A DNA stretch of 64,000 nt from Flabesymbios commensalis (Eukaryota > Annelida > Polychaeta > Terebellida > Flabelligeridae). Position 1 is the first letter of the stretch. Each line of letters opens with the position of its first letter. The stretch lies in the NCBI GenBank assembly GCA_964017125.1, contig OZ024908.1:81343499-81407498 (forward strand). Direction: 5' to 3'. Under the pieces are notes generated by a model that was not told the origin of the DNA, did no database searches, and saw only the letters and a list, made by a program, of their open reading frames with translations. The position numbers and the translations under genes were made by a program. Below are positions 18,069 to 29,901 of the stretch, piece after piece.

Positions 18069-18193
18069 ACAAAGACCCAATGCAGGTTCTATGCTGGACC
18101 GCCGTCAACAACGCTGGTACAACATTGATCCAGCATAAACAATACCATAATTACCATATAACAACATACAGTGATGGATTTGTGCTTGCTGGG
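18069..18193. repeat. Family A palindrome, expanded
   Basis: CCAATGCAGGTTCTATGCTGG and ACAACATTGATCCAGCAT flank GCCGTCAACAACGCTGG; the right end is TTGTGCTTGCTGGG. A further fragment at 18700-18750 carries GTTGGCCCAGCATTGAAACA and ATGTTTACTGG. Confidence 0.45.
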
Positions 18194-18531
18194 AAATAAA
18201 TAGTCATTTCCTCAATTTTCTAGCTAGAGGATAATATAATGTATCAATCTCGGATAGTTTTAGCTAAAATGAACAAATATGTCATTTTTATTCCTTAGAG
18301 TTAGATATTCAGAAACAAAATAGATTTCTTCCACAGTCAGGAGCTTAGTCATGTCACAGTGTAATATATTACATAATCACCGGTGAGTAGGCCTACAGCG
18401 TGACACAGTGTGTATAGGACTACCTACCACAGACCTGCACAGATCAGTGGCGTATACCGGTACATACGCCTCAGAATGAGCATCTCCTTCCGTTGTAATA
18501 CGTTATCGCCTCTGCAAAGTCTGCAAAGGCA

Positions 18532-18588
18532 GTATGTGCTCACTTCATGCACTTGTAAAGTGAGCAGATACTGCATTTTGGCTTTGCA
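18532..18588. repeat. Short hairpin (TGCAAAGGCAGTATGTGCT type)
   Basis: TGCAAAGGCAGTATGTGCTC faces GAGCAGATACTGCATTTTGG...TTTGCA around CACTTGTAAAG. The centre resembles the centre of the family F hairpins (CTTTGTAAAG), so the two may be related. Confidence 0.45.
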
Positions 18589-19234
18589 TGGCAGTTGTAA
18601 GAGAACTCCTACACAACCTGTACAATGAGGCTACACGTTACCACGTGGTCGCTGAAAGCCAAAAAGCAGATGTTATCGTAAATAGGACCATTCAAATAAG
18701 TTGGCCCAGCATTGAAACAACACGGATCAATGTCACATGTTTACTGGTATACCGTGCATAAAAACTGAAATGTTCAGGGATGTGACGACACAAAGTCTGT
18801 GTGTGTTGATTGGTCAGGGATGTCTATCTCGTCCTATGATCTGCTTAAGATGTAGGTCAGCCTATCTCAGAATGTTCTTCACAACAATTGTAGCTATGCT
18901 GTCAGAGGCATTTTAACCAAGGGCTAGATTTTCAAAAGCAATATATATTATTACAAAATATTGTATCGATATCATGATAGATTTGGTCTCAAGAGCAAAA
19001 CATCTGTTGGCTTTCCCCAGTTTCAAACTCTCATTCTGGTGGTTTCTTAAGATTATATTGGCACAGTTTGATCCAAAGGTAGGCATTGTTCTCAGTAAAA
19101 TCTACTAGCTATCTACAGGGTATAAATCAATAGCTCCCTAACTGTTGTAAAATTGACGACGGGAATCCTAATAACTCGGCAAATACAGATAATTATGCTT
19201 ATTCAGAAACAACGATTGGTGGGTCTACTGTAAG

Positions 19235-19941
19235 CAGGCCATGGCGCATACCTTTATTTAGCAACGTTAATGAATTTAATAACGTTGTTAAATTTACCAT
19301 CGCAGGCGTTGTTAAAATTAACAACGTAGTTAAATTTAACCTCGGTGTGACGTCATTCTGGAGATGAACATGAGGTCCAATAAATTGTTTTGATGACAAA
19401 TTTAACCTTACATTGTTAAAGTTATATCAGAAATAATGCTATAATAGCCTATATTTTGCGGTCAAAGTGCGGAAATCAAGCGTGGCATCTACCTAAACAA
19501 GGTTTAGCCGAATATCTGGGTCATTCCTAGCCAATCAGACGATAGATCTCAAAATCCAACGATCAAAATCTCCATCTGTTATCCTCCCTCCTATTGGTTC
19601 ACGTCGTAACTTCAGCAAATCAATCAATTTTTCAGCAAGACGCTAAGCGTGGCCTGGGGGTCAAGTCAGGGAATCTAGTTTTCTTTGATTTTATCACTGT
19701 TTTGGTCTGATTTGGGCAACAAACTAATATTTATGTTGTCTCGCATGGCCCATTCCACATATTTATATTGTTTAATTGATGTAATTCACAGCGATTTTAA
19801 ATTTTCTGATCAAAAAACAAGTTTTTCTTATGGTCATGAATTCATGAACGTTGTTATATTTATCAATGCCCCCCGAGGTTAAATTTAAACACAATATTGA
19901 ATTCATTAACGTTGCTAAATTAAGGTATGCGCCCTGGCCTG
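19235..19941. mobile_element. 707 bp inverted-repeat element with 5 bp duplication
   Basis: The left end CAGGCCATGGCGCATACCTT pairs with the right end AAGGTATGCGCCCTGGCCTG. The similarity continues inward through TTAGCAACGTTAATGAATT and GGTTAAATTTAAC blocks, giving arms of about 110 bp. GTAAG directly flanks both ends (19230-19234 and 19942-19946). The centre is non-coding. CAACGTT-rich repeats are internal to the arms. The superfamily is undetermined; 5 bp duplications are known for Transib, but these ends do not start CAC. Confidence 0.65.
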
Positions 19942-19946
19942 GTAAG

Positions 19947-21056
19947 CTATGGAATGACAGAAAACTGAACCTATGCATTTTGCCGTATTTGAAAAGATGT
20001 GAGTGATAGTCATTTGGGACACACATTATATGGACACAAAAAAACAGTGTCCAGAATCCGTTTTGTGAACCATATTAAAATATTATTTGAATGAGTTCCA
20101 ATAATGTACAAAAAATGGCACATGCGTAAAAAAATTATCAGAAGGGGCCACAGCATGCTTGTTCCACTTACCTCTTCAAACATTTGTTGCATGAAGTTAA
20201 AGACGAGAGCAGGCATCATTTTTCGTAATTGCGAGAAATCTAATGATGGGAGCCCCCAGAACAGGTGATAAAAGTGCCATTAAAAACAAATAACTCTTTT
20301 AATTCTACAATGATCCGATGGTGGCTTCATTTCTACCAGTATACTCAAATGACATAGTGAGCAAAAAGAACAAACAAATAAAGAAAAATATGTCTTTTTA
20401 TAAGTTTTATTGCAGTGTTTCGCAAATTCTCATAAATCCTGAAAAAAACACGAGAAAAACACCAAAAAATGACTTCTTCAGACATAGAACCTACCTACCT
20501 GAGGACTCGCTGCGCTCGCCTAGAGCCGTTGTGCACTCGGCTAGGGAAACTTCAGAATATGACACCGGGTTTTTGTTTGCGAAAAAATTATCTGATCTGG
20601 CATGACGGGGCCCGGGGGCGATATTAGGTGAATTATTGATAAAAACCATATAATCATACACAATTGAGTAACTTCGTCACCAGAAAAAACAGAACATAGA
20701 GTAATATTCAATAGATAAACACAATATAGAAAATCTGTATGAAAAAACACGCTAAAATGCGTTATTTCACAAACAATTTTACCATTTTGAAAAGTGAAGA
20801 TGACCAGCAGAAAAAATGAGATCGCAAGGGTTTAACTAACTATAGAACACTAACTATATATAAAAATAAAACCCATACGACATTAGCTAATCCACCAGAT
20901 GGCGCTTGGCCTTGATTAATTAAGGTTTGCCAATTAACTTGATAAATTATATATATATAAAATGCTATAATAATTCAACTGTAACAAAACGTTATAGGCT
21001 ATAGCTAAAATAGACTGGTCTTTGGGTGTTATTTTGTTCAGACTAGAATATTAAAT
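19947..21056. other. Gene-free stretch
   Basis: Nothing coding can be supported. Short frames here show no family resemblance. About 20480-20530 has a GC-richer patch (CTCGCTGCGCTCGCCTAG) without further context. Confidence 0.4.
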
Positions 21057-21910
21057 TATTAACCCTCTGGGGTCTACAGTAGGCTTAGGCCTATCACGTA
21101 TCTTACATAATCTCCTGTGGACTAGATTATCATATTTTTGTTATATTAGTCTTCTGCTTCTTTTAGTAGGCCTACACAGTTCACTTTGTTTAATTTGCCA
21201 ACCCTCTGCGGACTAGAGTATCACATGTCTCTAGGGGCTATAGGCTATCATGATTTCTCAACACTGTGAGTGCTAGATAATTATTACACTTATTCTCACT
21301 GTTCTGTCCCCGACCACTCTACGGATGGCAGTGTAGATAATTATATGTCTCATATTATATTAACCTTCTGGTGGCTATGTTATCACGTTGCTCATGTGTA
21401 AAACTGTGTGACTCGGAGTTTCAAGTGTCTTATTTATTTAACTCTCTGTGGACATTTCTGTAATGTTAAGCTTCGGATGCCTAGAGTAGGCCCTATCACA
21501 TATCGTGTTACCCCTCTTGAGGCTAGAGTATCACGTGTAGGCTTATAGCAGGTTTAGAGTCTCACATGTCTCATATATTAACACTTTGTGGACTAGATTA
21601 CCATTTTTCTTTTGTGTTAACCTTTTAATACCTAGAGTACCATGTCTTATTTATTAACCAGACGATCATATCTTCTATGTTAACCTTTTTATTCATAGCC
21701 TACCTAGAGTAGGCCTATCGTGTGTTTTTATTGACCCTCTACGAACTAGAGTAACACATGTATTAATTCTCTGCTCATTTTTTTATGTTAGCCTTCTGAT
21801 GCTCCGAGTATCATTTATAAACCATATCAAGACTAAAATAACACATGTATCAGCCCTATGCAGTCTAGAGTCAAAAACATAAGACATGTGATACTCAAGT
21901 AACCTTCCGG
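21057..21910 (+). repeat. Degenerate tandem repeat, unit about 55-60 bp
   Basis: The phrase TTAACCCTCTGTGGACTAGAG followed by TATCACATGTCT recurs about 14 times with heavy drift. Clear hits are near 21059, 21105, 21197, 21542, 21583 and 21730. Unit length wanders and no open frame is kept. It is an old minisatellite-like array; spacing is too irregular for a recently homogenised satellite. Confidence 0.6.
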
Positions 21911-22079
21911 TAGACTAGTGAATGTTCAATTTTAATTAAAAATTAAATGCTCCCCACACTAGGATGTGGGCCTGTGATTGAACCAAAGAGGGGCCAGCTG
22001 GGAAACTCTGCGGAGGATGGTACATTATGTATGTTGGAAACGCAGCTAGTGTTTTTCATTCTTATAATATTTTAATTGT

Positions 22080-22430
22080 GTTCACTAACCCTCAGAACAT
22101 TTTACCATACGAGTGTTTGATCACATTAGTGATTTCATGGCGGCCATTTTAAATTTGCATGATAATGATAATGTATCGTTTGTTTTATTGCATTCCTTGA
22201 TAGCAAAAAAATATGGTTTGGAATAATTGTGTCTCTATCTCAATTATTAACGAAGATATCATCACTTTAGTGATTTCATGGAGGCCATTTTGCATTTTGC
22301 ATGATAATTATGTCTAATAAAAGTATCGTTTGTTTTATTGCATTCTTTGATCTCAATTATTGATGAAGACATGATAATTTTAGTGATTTCATGGCGGCCA
22401 TTTTAAATTTTGTTTGAAAAAGTTGACGCC
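22080..22430 (+). repeat. Tandem array with ATGGCGGCC motif
   Basis: Three units of about 116-133 bp each carry GTGATTTCATGGCGGCCATT (or a one-base variant), TTTGCATGATAAT and GTTTGTTTTATTGCATTC. The GTGATTTCATGG phrases begin near 22129, 22269 and 22384. The same unit is arrayed at 46470-47670. Non-coding. Confidence 0.65.
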
Positions 22431-23378
22431 AACTTGCGAACTCCATCAAACTTTTTCTTATTCTGTAGTCTATTCTGAATATTTTCATATATTTTACCAT
22501 TAAAATCCCACAGGAGATGGACACAAGCATCCCCACTAAAAGTGTCATCTCAGTACTCAATTGTGATTTAAATGTAACAGTAGCACCCCTTTAGGCGAGT
22601 CTTAAATGAGTTTTGCACCAATTGCATCGCTTAAGACTTGCATATCTGAAGTTACAGACCCAAAACGAAACTTTGAAGTGAGGTTTGACTGATGTACTCA
22701 AAATGTTTGGGGGGGGGGTATTTCAAGTCAAGTGCCCCCCCCCCCCTATTTCACGCACCATTTTCAAAATTTAAGATTGACCATTTTTAAGTACCCATAC
22801 CACAAGCTGATGACTTAAACTATGAAACATTTTGTACTCGAGATGTAATACAAAATTCTGCCAGCTCCTCTACTATAACTCACAACTTGAAGTGAGTGAA
22901 ACATTATTCTTTCAAATCTAGCCCTTTAAGGGTTAATAAAGCTCACATTTTGGCTAACGCCTGGCTCTAGGCCTAGATGTGTGTGTCTATTTCGTGCGCA
23001 CTGTATGCTACCATCATTGTTTATTTAGGTTAATTGATGTTTGATGATTCTATATGCGCACGAAGGTGGCCTAAAACCCGATTCGTTTCATTTATGATTC
23101 CATATGCTCTGAAATTGAAAATCGTCGTGAGCAAAAGTTTGCTAGCAATTTTGATCTGTCCTCGTCCCAGCTTAAAGCGCATTAAATACACCAAAGGATA
23201 AGATCTCCCAGAAATAAAATATAAAATATATGTATCACTTAAAAAATTATTATCTCATGTGCCCACTTGACAAGTACCCGGTAAGCAGCTACTGCCTTTT
23301 GCTTTGCAGAGCGGTATTGTTGTCAATATATTTGTCTACCTCGTTTGGAACATCATCCTAATATCACATTAGTAGCGC
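22431..23378. other. Gene-free stretch
   Basis: It holds homopolymer G and C tracts facing each other at about 22709-22747, a family B arm fragment near 22879-22895 (CACAACTTGAAGTG), and half of a short hairpin at about 23265-23310. No gene is seen. Confidence 0.4.
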
Positions 23379-23592
23379 GAACCCTCCCAACGCTGAAATA
23401 TTTTTGTATAAACCATGGAGATCAAAGGGTTTTTCCAATTTGAAATCATCATTCATTTCTTACTCGTCTCTTTCTGCTTCATTTGAATACCTATGTTATG
23501 GGTCTGGGTCGATTAAAAATATTTTAATTCTTTCAGAGCTTTAGACGGCAGATTCTGACGTATAAAGACGGTCGTCGCGCTAAAAGGGTAAA
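23379..23592 (-). mobile_element. Family C element, minus orientation
   Basis: Reading the minus strand, the copy starts at CCCTTTTAGCGCGACGACCG and ends in CAGCGTTGGGAGGGTT. It contains TTCAAATTGGAAAAACCC and CATAACATAGGTATTCAAAT. Both ends are drifted and TTAA is lost on at least one side. Confidence 0.5.
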
Positions 23593-23825
23593 TAGAATTA
23601 GACAGAAATCTGATTTGTCACCACTGCTGCAGGGTGTTAATAATATCAGTAAATATCCTGCATCCCCTGCTGCGTTGTCAGCAACATGTGGACAATGGGC
23701 TTTTAATGACGCTGGGGTGTGTCAAATACACCTGAACACCTGTATAGGCCTCCTACGTATACTTCTCAAAAACAATGCAGATGAAACTGTACGCGTATAC
23801 ATGTGAAATATTCTAGTTTATCTTT

Positions 23826-24010
23826 AAGTTGTGTCTCGCTACCGCGACTCAGAGACAAACAGACAGTCAGACAATCAGACAGAGCGTGTTTATTTCACCA
23901 GATTTGCCTATATGTCCGGGTGAAAACTACGTATATTTGTTTGATTTGAGATCAAACATTTATTTGCAAATATTGATGTTTGAAAACATATTTCTCAATA
24001 TAACAGTGTT
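23826..24010 (+). repeat. Family B module, partial
   Basis: AAGTTGTGTCTCGCTACCGC opens the copy and CAAATATTGATGTTTGAAAAC closes it. Part of the right arm is replaced by CAGACAGTCAGACAATCAGA-type short repeats. Just after it, at about 24034-24066, is a small tandem of CGGGACCCTTGT. Confidence 0.45.
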
Positions 24011-24099
24011 TCAATCCTTTTGCGATGTCCGAGCGGGTCCCGGTCGGGACCCTTGTCGGGACCCTTGTATAATCTTCAAGGGGATACACAGCTACTAAG

Positions 24100-25404
24100 A
24101 GACTAATTTATCAATGATAAATCAATCAGTCCATCTATAAATCAATCAAACAATTTTTTAGGCTGCTTCTCATTTTGCAAACTGTGTTTGTAACTTGAAT
24201 CAACTTGCATCGCAAAATGTGTGCAAAGAGCCCAGTCTTTAAATTGAAAGACATTTTTCGACGCTAAAATATAGCATTGCTAACTCTCAAAGAGCTTCAT
24301 TATATTTTATTTATTATAAGTTCCCAAGCTAACGCTTCAAATCAATGGGAAAACCCCGATAGCCACCAAGCTAAAAAGCTGCACTTGACGAGCCACCCCG
24401 CCCAACTTATACTGGTGTATTGAATATAAACCTATCTAGCCTCTAGGTAGCACATTTTGGCTGCGCGGCGGCTATATGAGCTGACGTCAGCATTATGCAT
24501 TCTAATTTATTAGTATTACTGGCATTTAGGGATGTATGTATGTGTAAATGTTAAAATTAAGAGTACCATGTCGTTTTCAGTATTTTTACTTTTGCACTAG
24601 CCCTAGTTGTTTGTCCTTTTATATAATAAACAGCTAAAGCGTTTAGAGGTTTAAATTGAGTTTCTACGCTTTCCAGAGTGTCTTTTTTGCTACATGGTGT
24701 AGAACACCGTGTAGCTATTTTATCTCTGGTTTTGGTGTGGGAGCTCATTACATACACTTGTCGGTTATTTTATTTTATGTGTACAAATCACAAAATCTAT
24801 AATCTACTATGCAATTTTTTTTAAATAAAATGTACACAAAACCATCGACATTTTCGTCACTGGATATGGCGTTGTGTCACATGATAAGTATGCCTATAAC
24901 TGACGAACAGTTGGTTTTATATTATACTGTCATATATTATTTAATTAAATAGTTTTAATTCACTAATATGGTTGACAGGCCTTGTATAGGTCGTCTCGAT
25001 CTGTTCCCGTCAGCCAAAGTTAATAACATGTCGAAAAAATACCCAATTAATAATAATGATATTGAACGACTTTTTAGGTTTTACCTGGAAATCAAATAAA
25101 CAAATAATTATAAACTAAAAATTAATATGCTCAATTTCAGATAGTTCATACTTGTCCTATGAAAGGCATCGTCGTTCCCATTGAAAGAGTTATTTCCGTC
25201 TTCATATTATTGGATACTGCCACAGTTACTGTAGTAGGCTATAATATTACGGTTGGAGTGTCAACGGATGACGTTATTTGATACCTACATATAATATCCT
25301 TCTCCTCCCGGAAGGCATAACGTTTGGATATCGTATACTCAGCCGTTTCAACCCCTCTACCACGCAACTATACATTTACACCACTCAGTACTCTCTACTT
25401 ACAA
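24100..25404. other. Gene-free stretch
   Basis: No gene, RNA or clear element can be supported between the family B fragment and the family A palindrome at 25405. Confidence 0.35.
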
Positions 25405-25513
25405 CCTAGCAAACACGGGACATTCAGCCAATGCTGTTTCAATGTTGGGCCAGCGTCAAAGACGATGGGCCAACATTGAAACAGCATTGGCTGAATGCCC
25501 CGTGTTTGCTGGG
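25405..25513. repeat. Family A palindromic MITE, nearly perfect
   Basis: CCTAGCAAACACGGGACATT at the left faces AATGCCCCGTGTTTGCTGGG at the right. The inner arms GCCAATGCTGTTTCAATGTT and AACATTGAAACAGCATTGGC are exact reverse complements around GGCCAGCGTCAAAGACGATG. The near-perfect pairing suggests the youngest copy of the family here. Confidence 0.75.
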
Positions 25514-26004
25514 AATAGGTGGAATCAGATACTTTAATGGAGCCGTTAACCCCTTAAGAGCGGAGAGCCAATATATATCTTAATAAACATAAACAAGCGA
25601 AACACCAAAAATAAAGACAGCTTGAAAATGATCTTGAGACCAAACCTAGTTGTTAATCTGTAGATGTGGGTTATGTGTTTACGGATGTAGCTAGCTCGAT
25701 TTATCAAACATAAGAAAAAAGGTATAGCGCAGATATTGTATTATTCTTTTGTCAATTTCGTGTAAAAAAATATAGTCCCCTTACACAAATTGTAAATTAA
25801 AAAAATATCTTCTTGACATATATATAAAACAAAATATTTATCTGTTTTTTTAAACCAGAAATTCCTCTCAAAAACTTATCGAGTGTTTCATTATAATTAT
25901 TGTCTTTGAAACTGGCATTGCTATTGATTCAATTAAATAAATATATTATTAAATAAATATAAATTAAGCAATTTAAAAAAATAAATTTAATAAATGCAAT
26001 TTTA

Positions 26005-26405
26005 ATTTTCAACCACTACCGCGACCCTCGGCTTCAAAAGGGTGACAAATAATCATATTTGTTTAATTTGGGACCGAACATTTGCAAATGTTGATTTATA
26101 AGGAACAATTTCATTCCGAATATCAGAGATTTTATCGACTAATAAAACATATAAAAACGACTACAGTCGCTCTCAACGGTTAAACTCTTTCAGCACGTCA
26201 AAATCTAAAGTCTATAGACGTCAGATTCTGACGTCTGAAGTCGGTCCCCGCACTGAAAAAATCAAATATTTATATTGTCATAGACCCACAACATGATAGG
26301 TATTCAAATAAAACGGCAAAACTAATACATTTTTGATGAAATAAAATTTAAAAACCTTTGGTCTCTATGGTTCATACAAACATATTTCAGCGATTTAAGG
26401 GTTAA
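26005..26405 (+). mobile_element. Family B module followed by a full family C element
   Basis: Family B motifs run from 26005 to 26179 (CTACCGCGACCC, ATATTTGTTTAATTTGGGAC, CTAATAAAACATATAAAAAC). They abut a complete family C element with TTAA at 26180 and 26402. Its left part has CTATAGACGTCAGATTCTGA and GGTCCCCGCACTGAAA; its right part has GGTCTCTATGG and CAGCGATTTAAGGG. Families B and C also adjoin at 1.3 kb. Confidence 0.6.
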
Positions 26406-26532
26406 GGTGTCATTGGATCACGTGATGTAATGTACACGCCCTTCCGCTTCCTGAAGGCAGAACACCTGAACCTGAACCTGAAAGCCTAACTAATAATCGT
26501 TATCTACATAGCATTAAATCAACAGCTTATGC

Positions 26533-26850
26533 TTAAAGGGACACAATCAGATAAAAATCACCAGAAATCATCATTTTTGTTTTGGCTTCTCAATATGTTC
26601 ACAATATGTCAACATGTCTGTAGACTAGAATTGAGGTATTCTTTTTAAATTTTGGAATGCTGTGGCAACGTAACAAGCGTATCGAAAAGAAATAGGTAGA
26701 GCTATTCCTGTATTTCTTATTTTGGACATTCCTTTTAAACTGGTAAATGCGAAACCAAGAATTAAACAAATTACGCAATTCTAGTCTATAGACATATTAT
26801 GGACATATCAAGAAGCCAACATAAAAACGATGATTCTAGCCTGACTGCAT
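26533..26850. mobile_element. Family E TTAA element with long inverted arms
   Basis: It starts TTAAAGGGACACAATCAG. The left arm CATGTCTGTAGACTAGAATT pairs with the right-arm AATTCTAGTCTATAGACAT, and GGCTTCTCAATATG pairs with CATATCAAGAAGCC. The right terminus is decayed. No coding capacity. Confidence 0.55.
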
Positions 26851-26937
26851 CGTTTTATTTGGCTGGGCTTAATTTAAGCTGATGATTTTATTTTTTGTGC
26901 CAGATAACAGATTTTGCACAATGGTGAATCTCAGCTT

Positions 26938-27510
26938 CAACCCTTTTAGCGCCTAAACGCGTTACATATGAACCAAGAGACCAACGGGTTTTATCAATTT
27001 AAATTCATCATAAATGTCTTGATCAGCTCTGCCCGCTTCATTTGAATACCTATGTTATGGGTATACGGTCATAATAAATATTTTTATTCCTTCGATGCGT
27101 CTTTTAAAGTCGTCTTTTAAAGGATGTATAAACCAAGATACCATATAGATTTGTTTTCCTTTTGAAATCATCATAAATGTCTTACTTAGCTCTTTTCGCT
27201 TCATTTGAATTTCTATGTGTGTGTATATGGCCATTATACATTTTAAACTATTTCAGTGCGGGAACTGACATTGGCCGTCAGAATTTGATGTCTATAAAAG
27301 TCAGATTTTGACGTCTAAAGTAGATCCACAGGCAGAAAGGGATGGGCGCTAAGCACTATAGCACTATAGTCGTCTTTAATCTACTTTATTAGTAGATTAA
27401 ATCTTTTTTAAGAATTTTTGGGAATGAAACGACTGTTTAAAAGTCAAGAATTGCCAATGTTTGGTCTCTCAAATTAAACAAATAAGAGTGATTTTCACCC
27501 ACTTGAGAAT
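26938..27510 (-). repeat. Family C and B copies, minus orientation
   Basis: Two family C right-end blocks follow one another (26938-27110 and 27122-27240). Each has the reverse complement of ATGATGATTTCAAATTG and TATTCAAATGAAGCG. They are followed by the CAGTGCGGGAACTGAC core and, to 27510, the family B arm (GATTTTCACCCACTTGAG). A decayed family A fragment (CCCAGCGAACAACACACGCC) lies at 27688-27765. Open frames in this stretch are repeat-derived. Confidence 0.5.
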
Positions 27511-28017
27511 CCCGTGCGGGTGAAGGGTAAAGAGGTGGTACCATCAGAGCCCCCCCCCCCCAACGGTGACCTAGATCCTAGATGTCTGATTGGATAAGAT
27601 GACTTTCCACACAGGATTGACAAACAACCGTCTCCAGCCTCCTCCTCAAACGTGTTGATCAGCGCTGTGCTGTCGTCTGCGATGCTACGCCCAGCGAACA
27701 ACACACGCCGTGCCATTGTTTGTTTAATGTTGGGCGAGCGTAGCAGATGCCGGCCCATCATAAAGCTGCTTAGAGAGGTTAGAAACTATTCTGCATGCAT
27801 TTTCATTGGCTGGATACTGATCATATAAAAATAGCCTAACCACAGTAGCACTAGTCTGCTCAAATATTCTACAGAAAGATATTCATTAGATATACAGTAA
27901 ATGACCAGTGGTTAATCACTATATACATCATTATATATCATTATATATATCACTACATATGTATATGCAGTAGTGAGGATTGATTCGGAGTAGTACATAT
28001 ATATATATATCATAACG

Positions 28018-29142
28018 ATGTATTTCACAGTCCCTGTAAACTATACTGGAGAGCAACTGTTCACCACGGACTCACAGACATTCTCTGGAAGTACTAGCAG
28101 TTCTGGAGATGTTTCAGACTCATCGCCTGCAGGAGGTCTGTGGACAACGGACACAATGGCCACTGTGGTCCCCATCGTGACAGACAGTCTCTGGGAGCAA
28201 GCCATCACAGCAGGTCTGCTCATACTCTTCTGGGGGTATGTGAACTTTTCAAACGGGACCCTCTTCTACGTGATTCGAAAGGAGTACTCGCTTCATACAC
28301 CACAGTTTATGGTTCTTGGATTCTACATGGTGTGTGATGTGCTATACTGTAATCTTACATTACTTCACATGGTGCCTGTAGTTATCAGCAACGACATACA
28401 CGTCATGTCTCCTACTGTATCCCGCATCTTAGTGACAGCTCTTGGCAGTTTTCTATTTTCCTCTTTCCATATGGTCGGACTTCTTGCTTACGAGAGATAT
28501 TGCTATTTCGTCAAACCGCTAAAGTACACAAGAACATTTACAAAGTTCCGCATCTGCGCAGCGGTTGTGATTATTTATGTATTGGCATTGAGCATTGCCC
28601 TTGCTGTTGATTTGATTTCACCCAGGATTCCAGTGGCCACCATCATGACTTATCAAGCGGCAGGTCTGTCAAAGAAGATAACCACCACCATTTACGGTGT
28701 TGTCTACGCCATTCCGTCTGGTACGATGAGCGTTGTGGCATTGATAAATCTACGCCTTCTTATATCAAAGCACAAGGCCCAGGTGCAACCTGCTGTGTCC
28801 ATCGACATGAACGAAGACCAGTCCGCAATCAGCGGGATCATTGTGAAGCCAGTGAAGAAAGCACTGAAGATGGTTGTACTCGTGTCGGGAACGTTCTGGT
28901 TGACCATTCTACCTGGCTTCTTGATCAGGGTCGGTTTAGCCGCCTCCGGTGTCACCTGGGCAGATACGGATCAAAGAATCTCTCTGTCTATCTTTGCATT
29001 ATCTAGAGCTAGCTACATGCTGATCACCGTATTGTCCAGTGCTCTTAACCCAATCATTTATATGGCAGTGCTCACTGAGCTCAGAGAAGCTGTCTGGAAG
29101 TGCATCGGGATCAAACGAAATAACTCTGTCACTCACAGCTGA
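28018..29142 (+). CDS. Rhodopsin-class GPCR, olfactory-receptor-like
   Basis: A single exon of 374 residues with seven hydrophobic segments at about 62-86, 97-121, 135-158, 178-200, 221-247, 283-308 and 324-349. Class A marks are an Asp in TM2 (VCDVLY), ERY at 159-161 in place of DRY, and NPIIY at 344-348. LHTPQFMVLGFYMVCDVLY and MVGLLAYERYCYFVKPLKY resemble the PMY...D and MAYDRYVAICxPLRY motifs of olfactory receptors. A chemosensory plasma-membrane receptor coupling to G proteins is therefore inferred; the ligand is unknown. The N-terminus is Ser/Thr-rich with an NYT glycosylation site. Oddly, there is no Cys at the usual top of TM3 and none in the second extracellular loop, so the standard disulfide is missing. 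The start is the first ATG after an AT-rich tract. Lack of introns is normal for such receptors. No family neighbour lies in the window. Confidence 0.85.
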   Translation: MYFTVPVNYTGEQLFTTDSQTFSGSTSSSGDVSDSSPAGGLWTTDTMATVVPIVTDSLWEQAITAGLLILFWGYVNFSNGTLFYVIRKEYSLHTPQFMVLGFYMVCDVLYCNLTLLHMVPVVISNDIHVMSPTVSRILVTALGSFLFSSFHMVGLLAYERYCYFVKPLKYTRTFTKFRICAAVVIIYVLALSIALAVDLISPRIPVATIMTYQAAGLSKKITTTIYGVVYAIPSGTMSVVALINLRLLISKHKAQVQPAVSIDMNEDQSAISGIIVKPVKKALKMVVLVSGTFWLTILPGFLIRVGLAASGVTWADTDQRISLSIFALSRASYMLITVLSSALNPIIYMAVLTELREAVWKCIGIKRNNSVTHS

Positions 29143-29901
29143 CGTTTCAACAATCATCCCTTTTTAATACATAATTTGTATGAACCTACGTTAGTACAAA
29201 CCAGTACCGTATCACTTATATGTAATGCCTTTATTTGTGGTAAACGTACACAGAATGGATGATCATACACCAGTGACACTGAAAATTATTCAATAATGTT
29301 GCGTTGAATTATGTAAAAGCTGGTAAAAATATGCATTGATGTTTAAATAAGTGTGATTAAAATGAAATATATGTTGCAAACGAGTTCGATAACCTATCTC
29401 AGTCTTTTATTGTGTGTCATCCTTCTTTCTATCTCCACGGGATGCTGGGCATGCTGACAGAACGACGAGACACATGGTGAAATGGTTGATGTACACATAG
29501 TAGGCCCTACCACCTAAAACTAAAAGGCCATACAAAATCACCATACCTACTTCGCACAATGTCATCCTTCATTCTATTTTAAATCACTATTTTTAAATAT
29601 CCGATTGTTCAATCGTTCGTTTTAATGTACTGGGTTGGATATTCCTAAATCCAAATGTGGTGGGCGCAGATTGTTTTTGACGTCATGTGTTGTTGTCATG
29701 CCATACAATACATGTACATACCAATACATGTACATATCGATGTTGTTTTTTAATAGTTCAATGCAGAGAACGACCAGCAGCTGTCAACACAATTATATCT
29801 CTAAAACGAGTTCGTGGAGTGAGAAATTTCAAAGCATTCGGAATGCAAATTAACGAGTCAATCGTTCTCACAAGAAAACCCGTTTATTCGGTGGGGTCAA
29901 C
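29143..29901. other. GPCR 3' flank
   Basis: No further gene is visible. The region presumably holds the GPCR 3' UTR. A duplicated CATGTACATACCAATACATG phrase lies at about 29711-29737. Confidence 0.35.

Noticed and set aside
27495-27761. 88-residue minus-strand frame with a plausible-looking start
   Set aside because: Its DNA overlaps a decayed family A palindrome and a family B arm; no splice-compatible continuation is seen.
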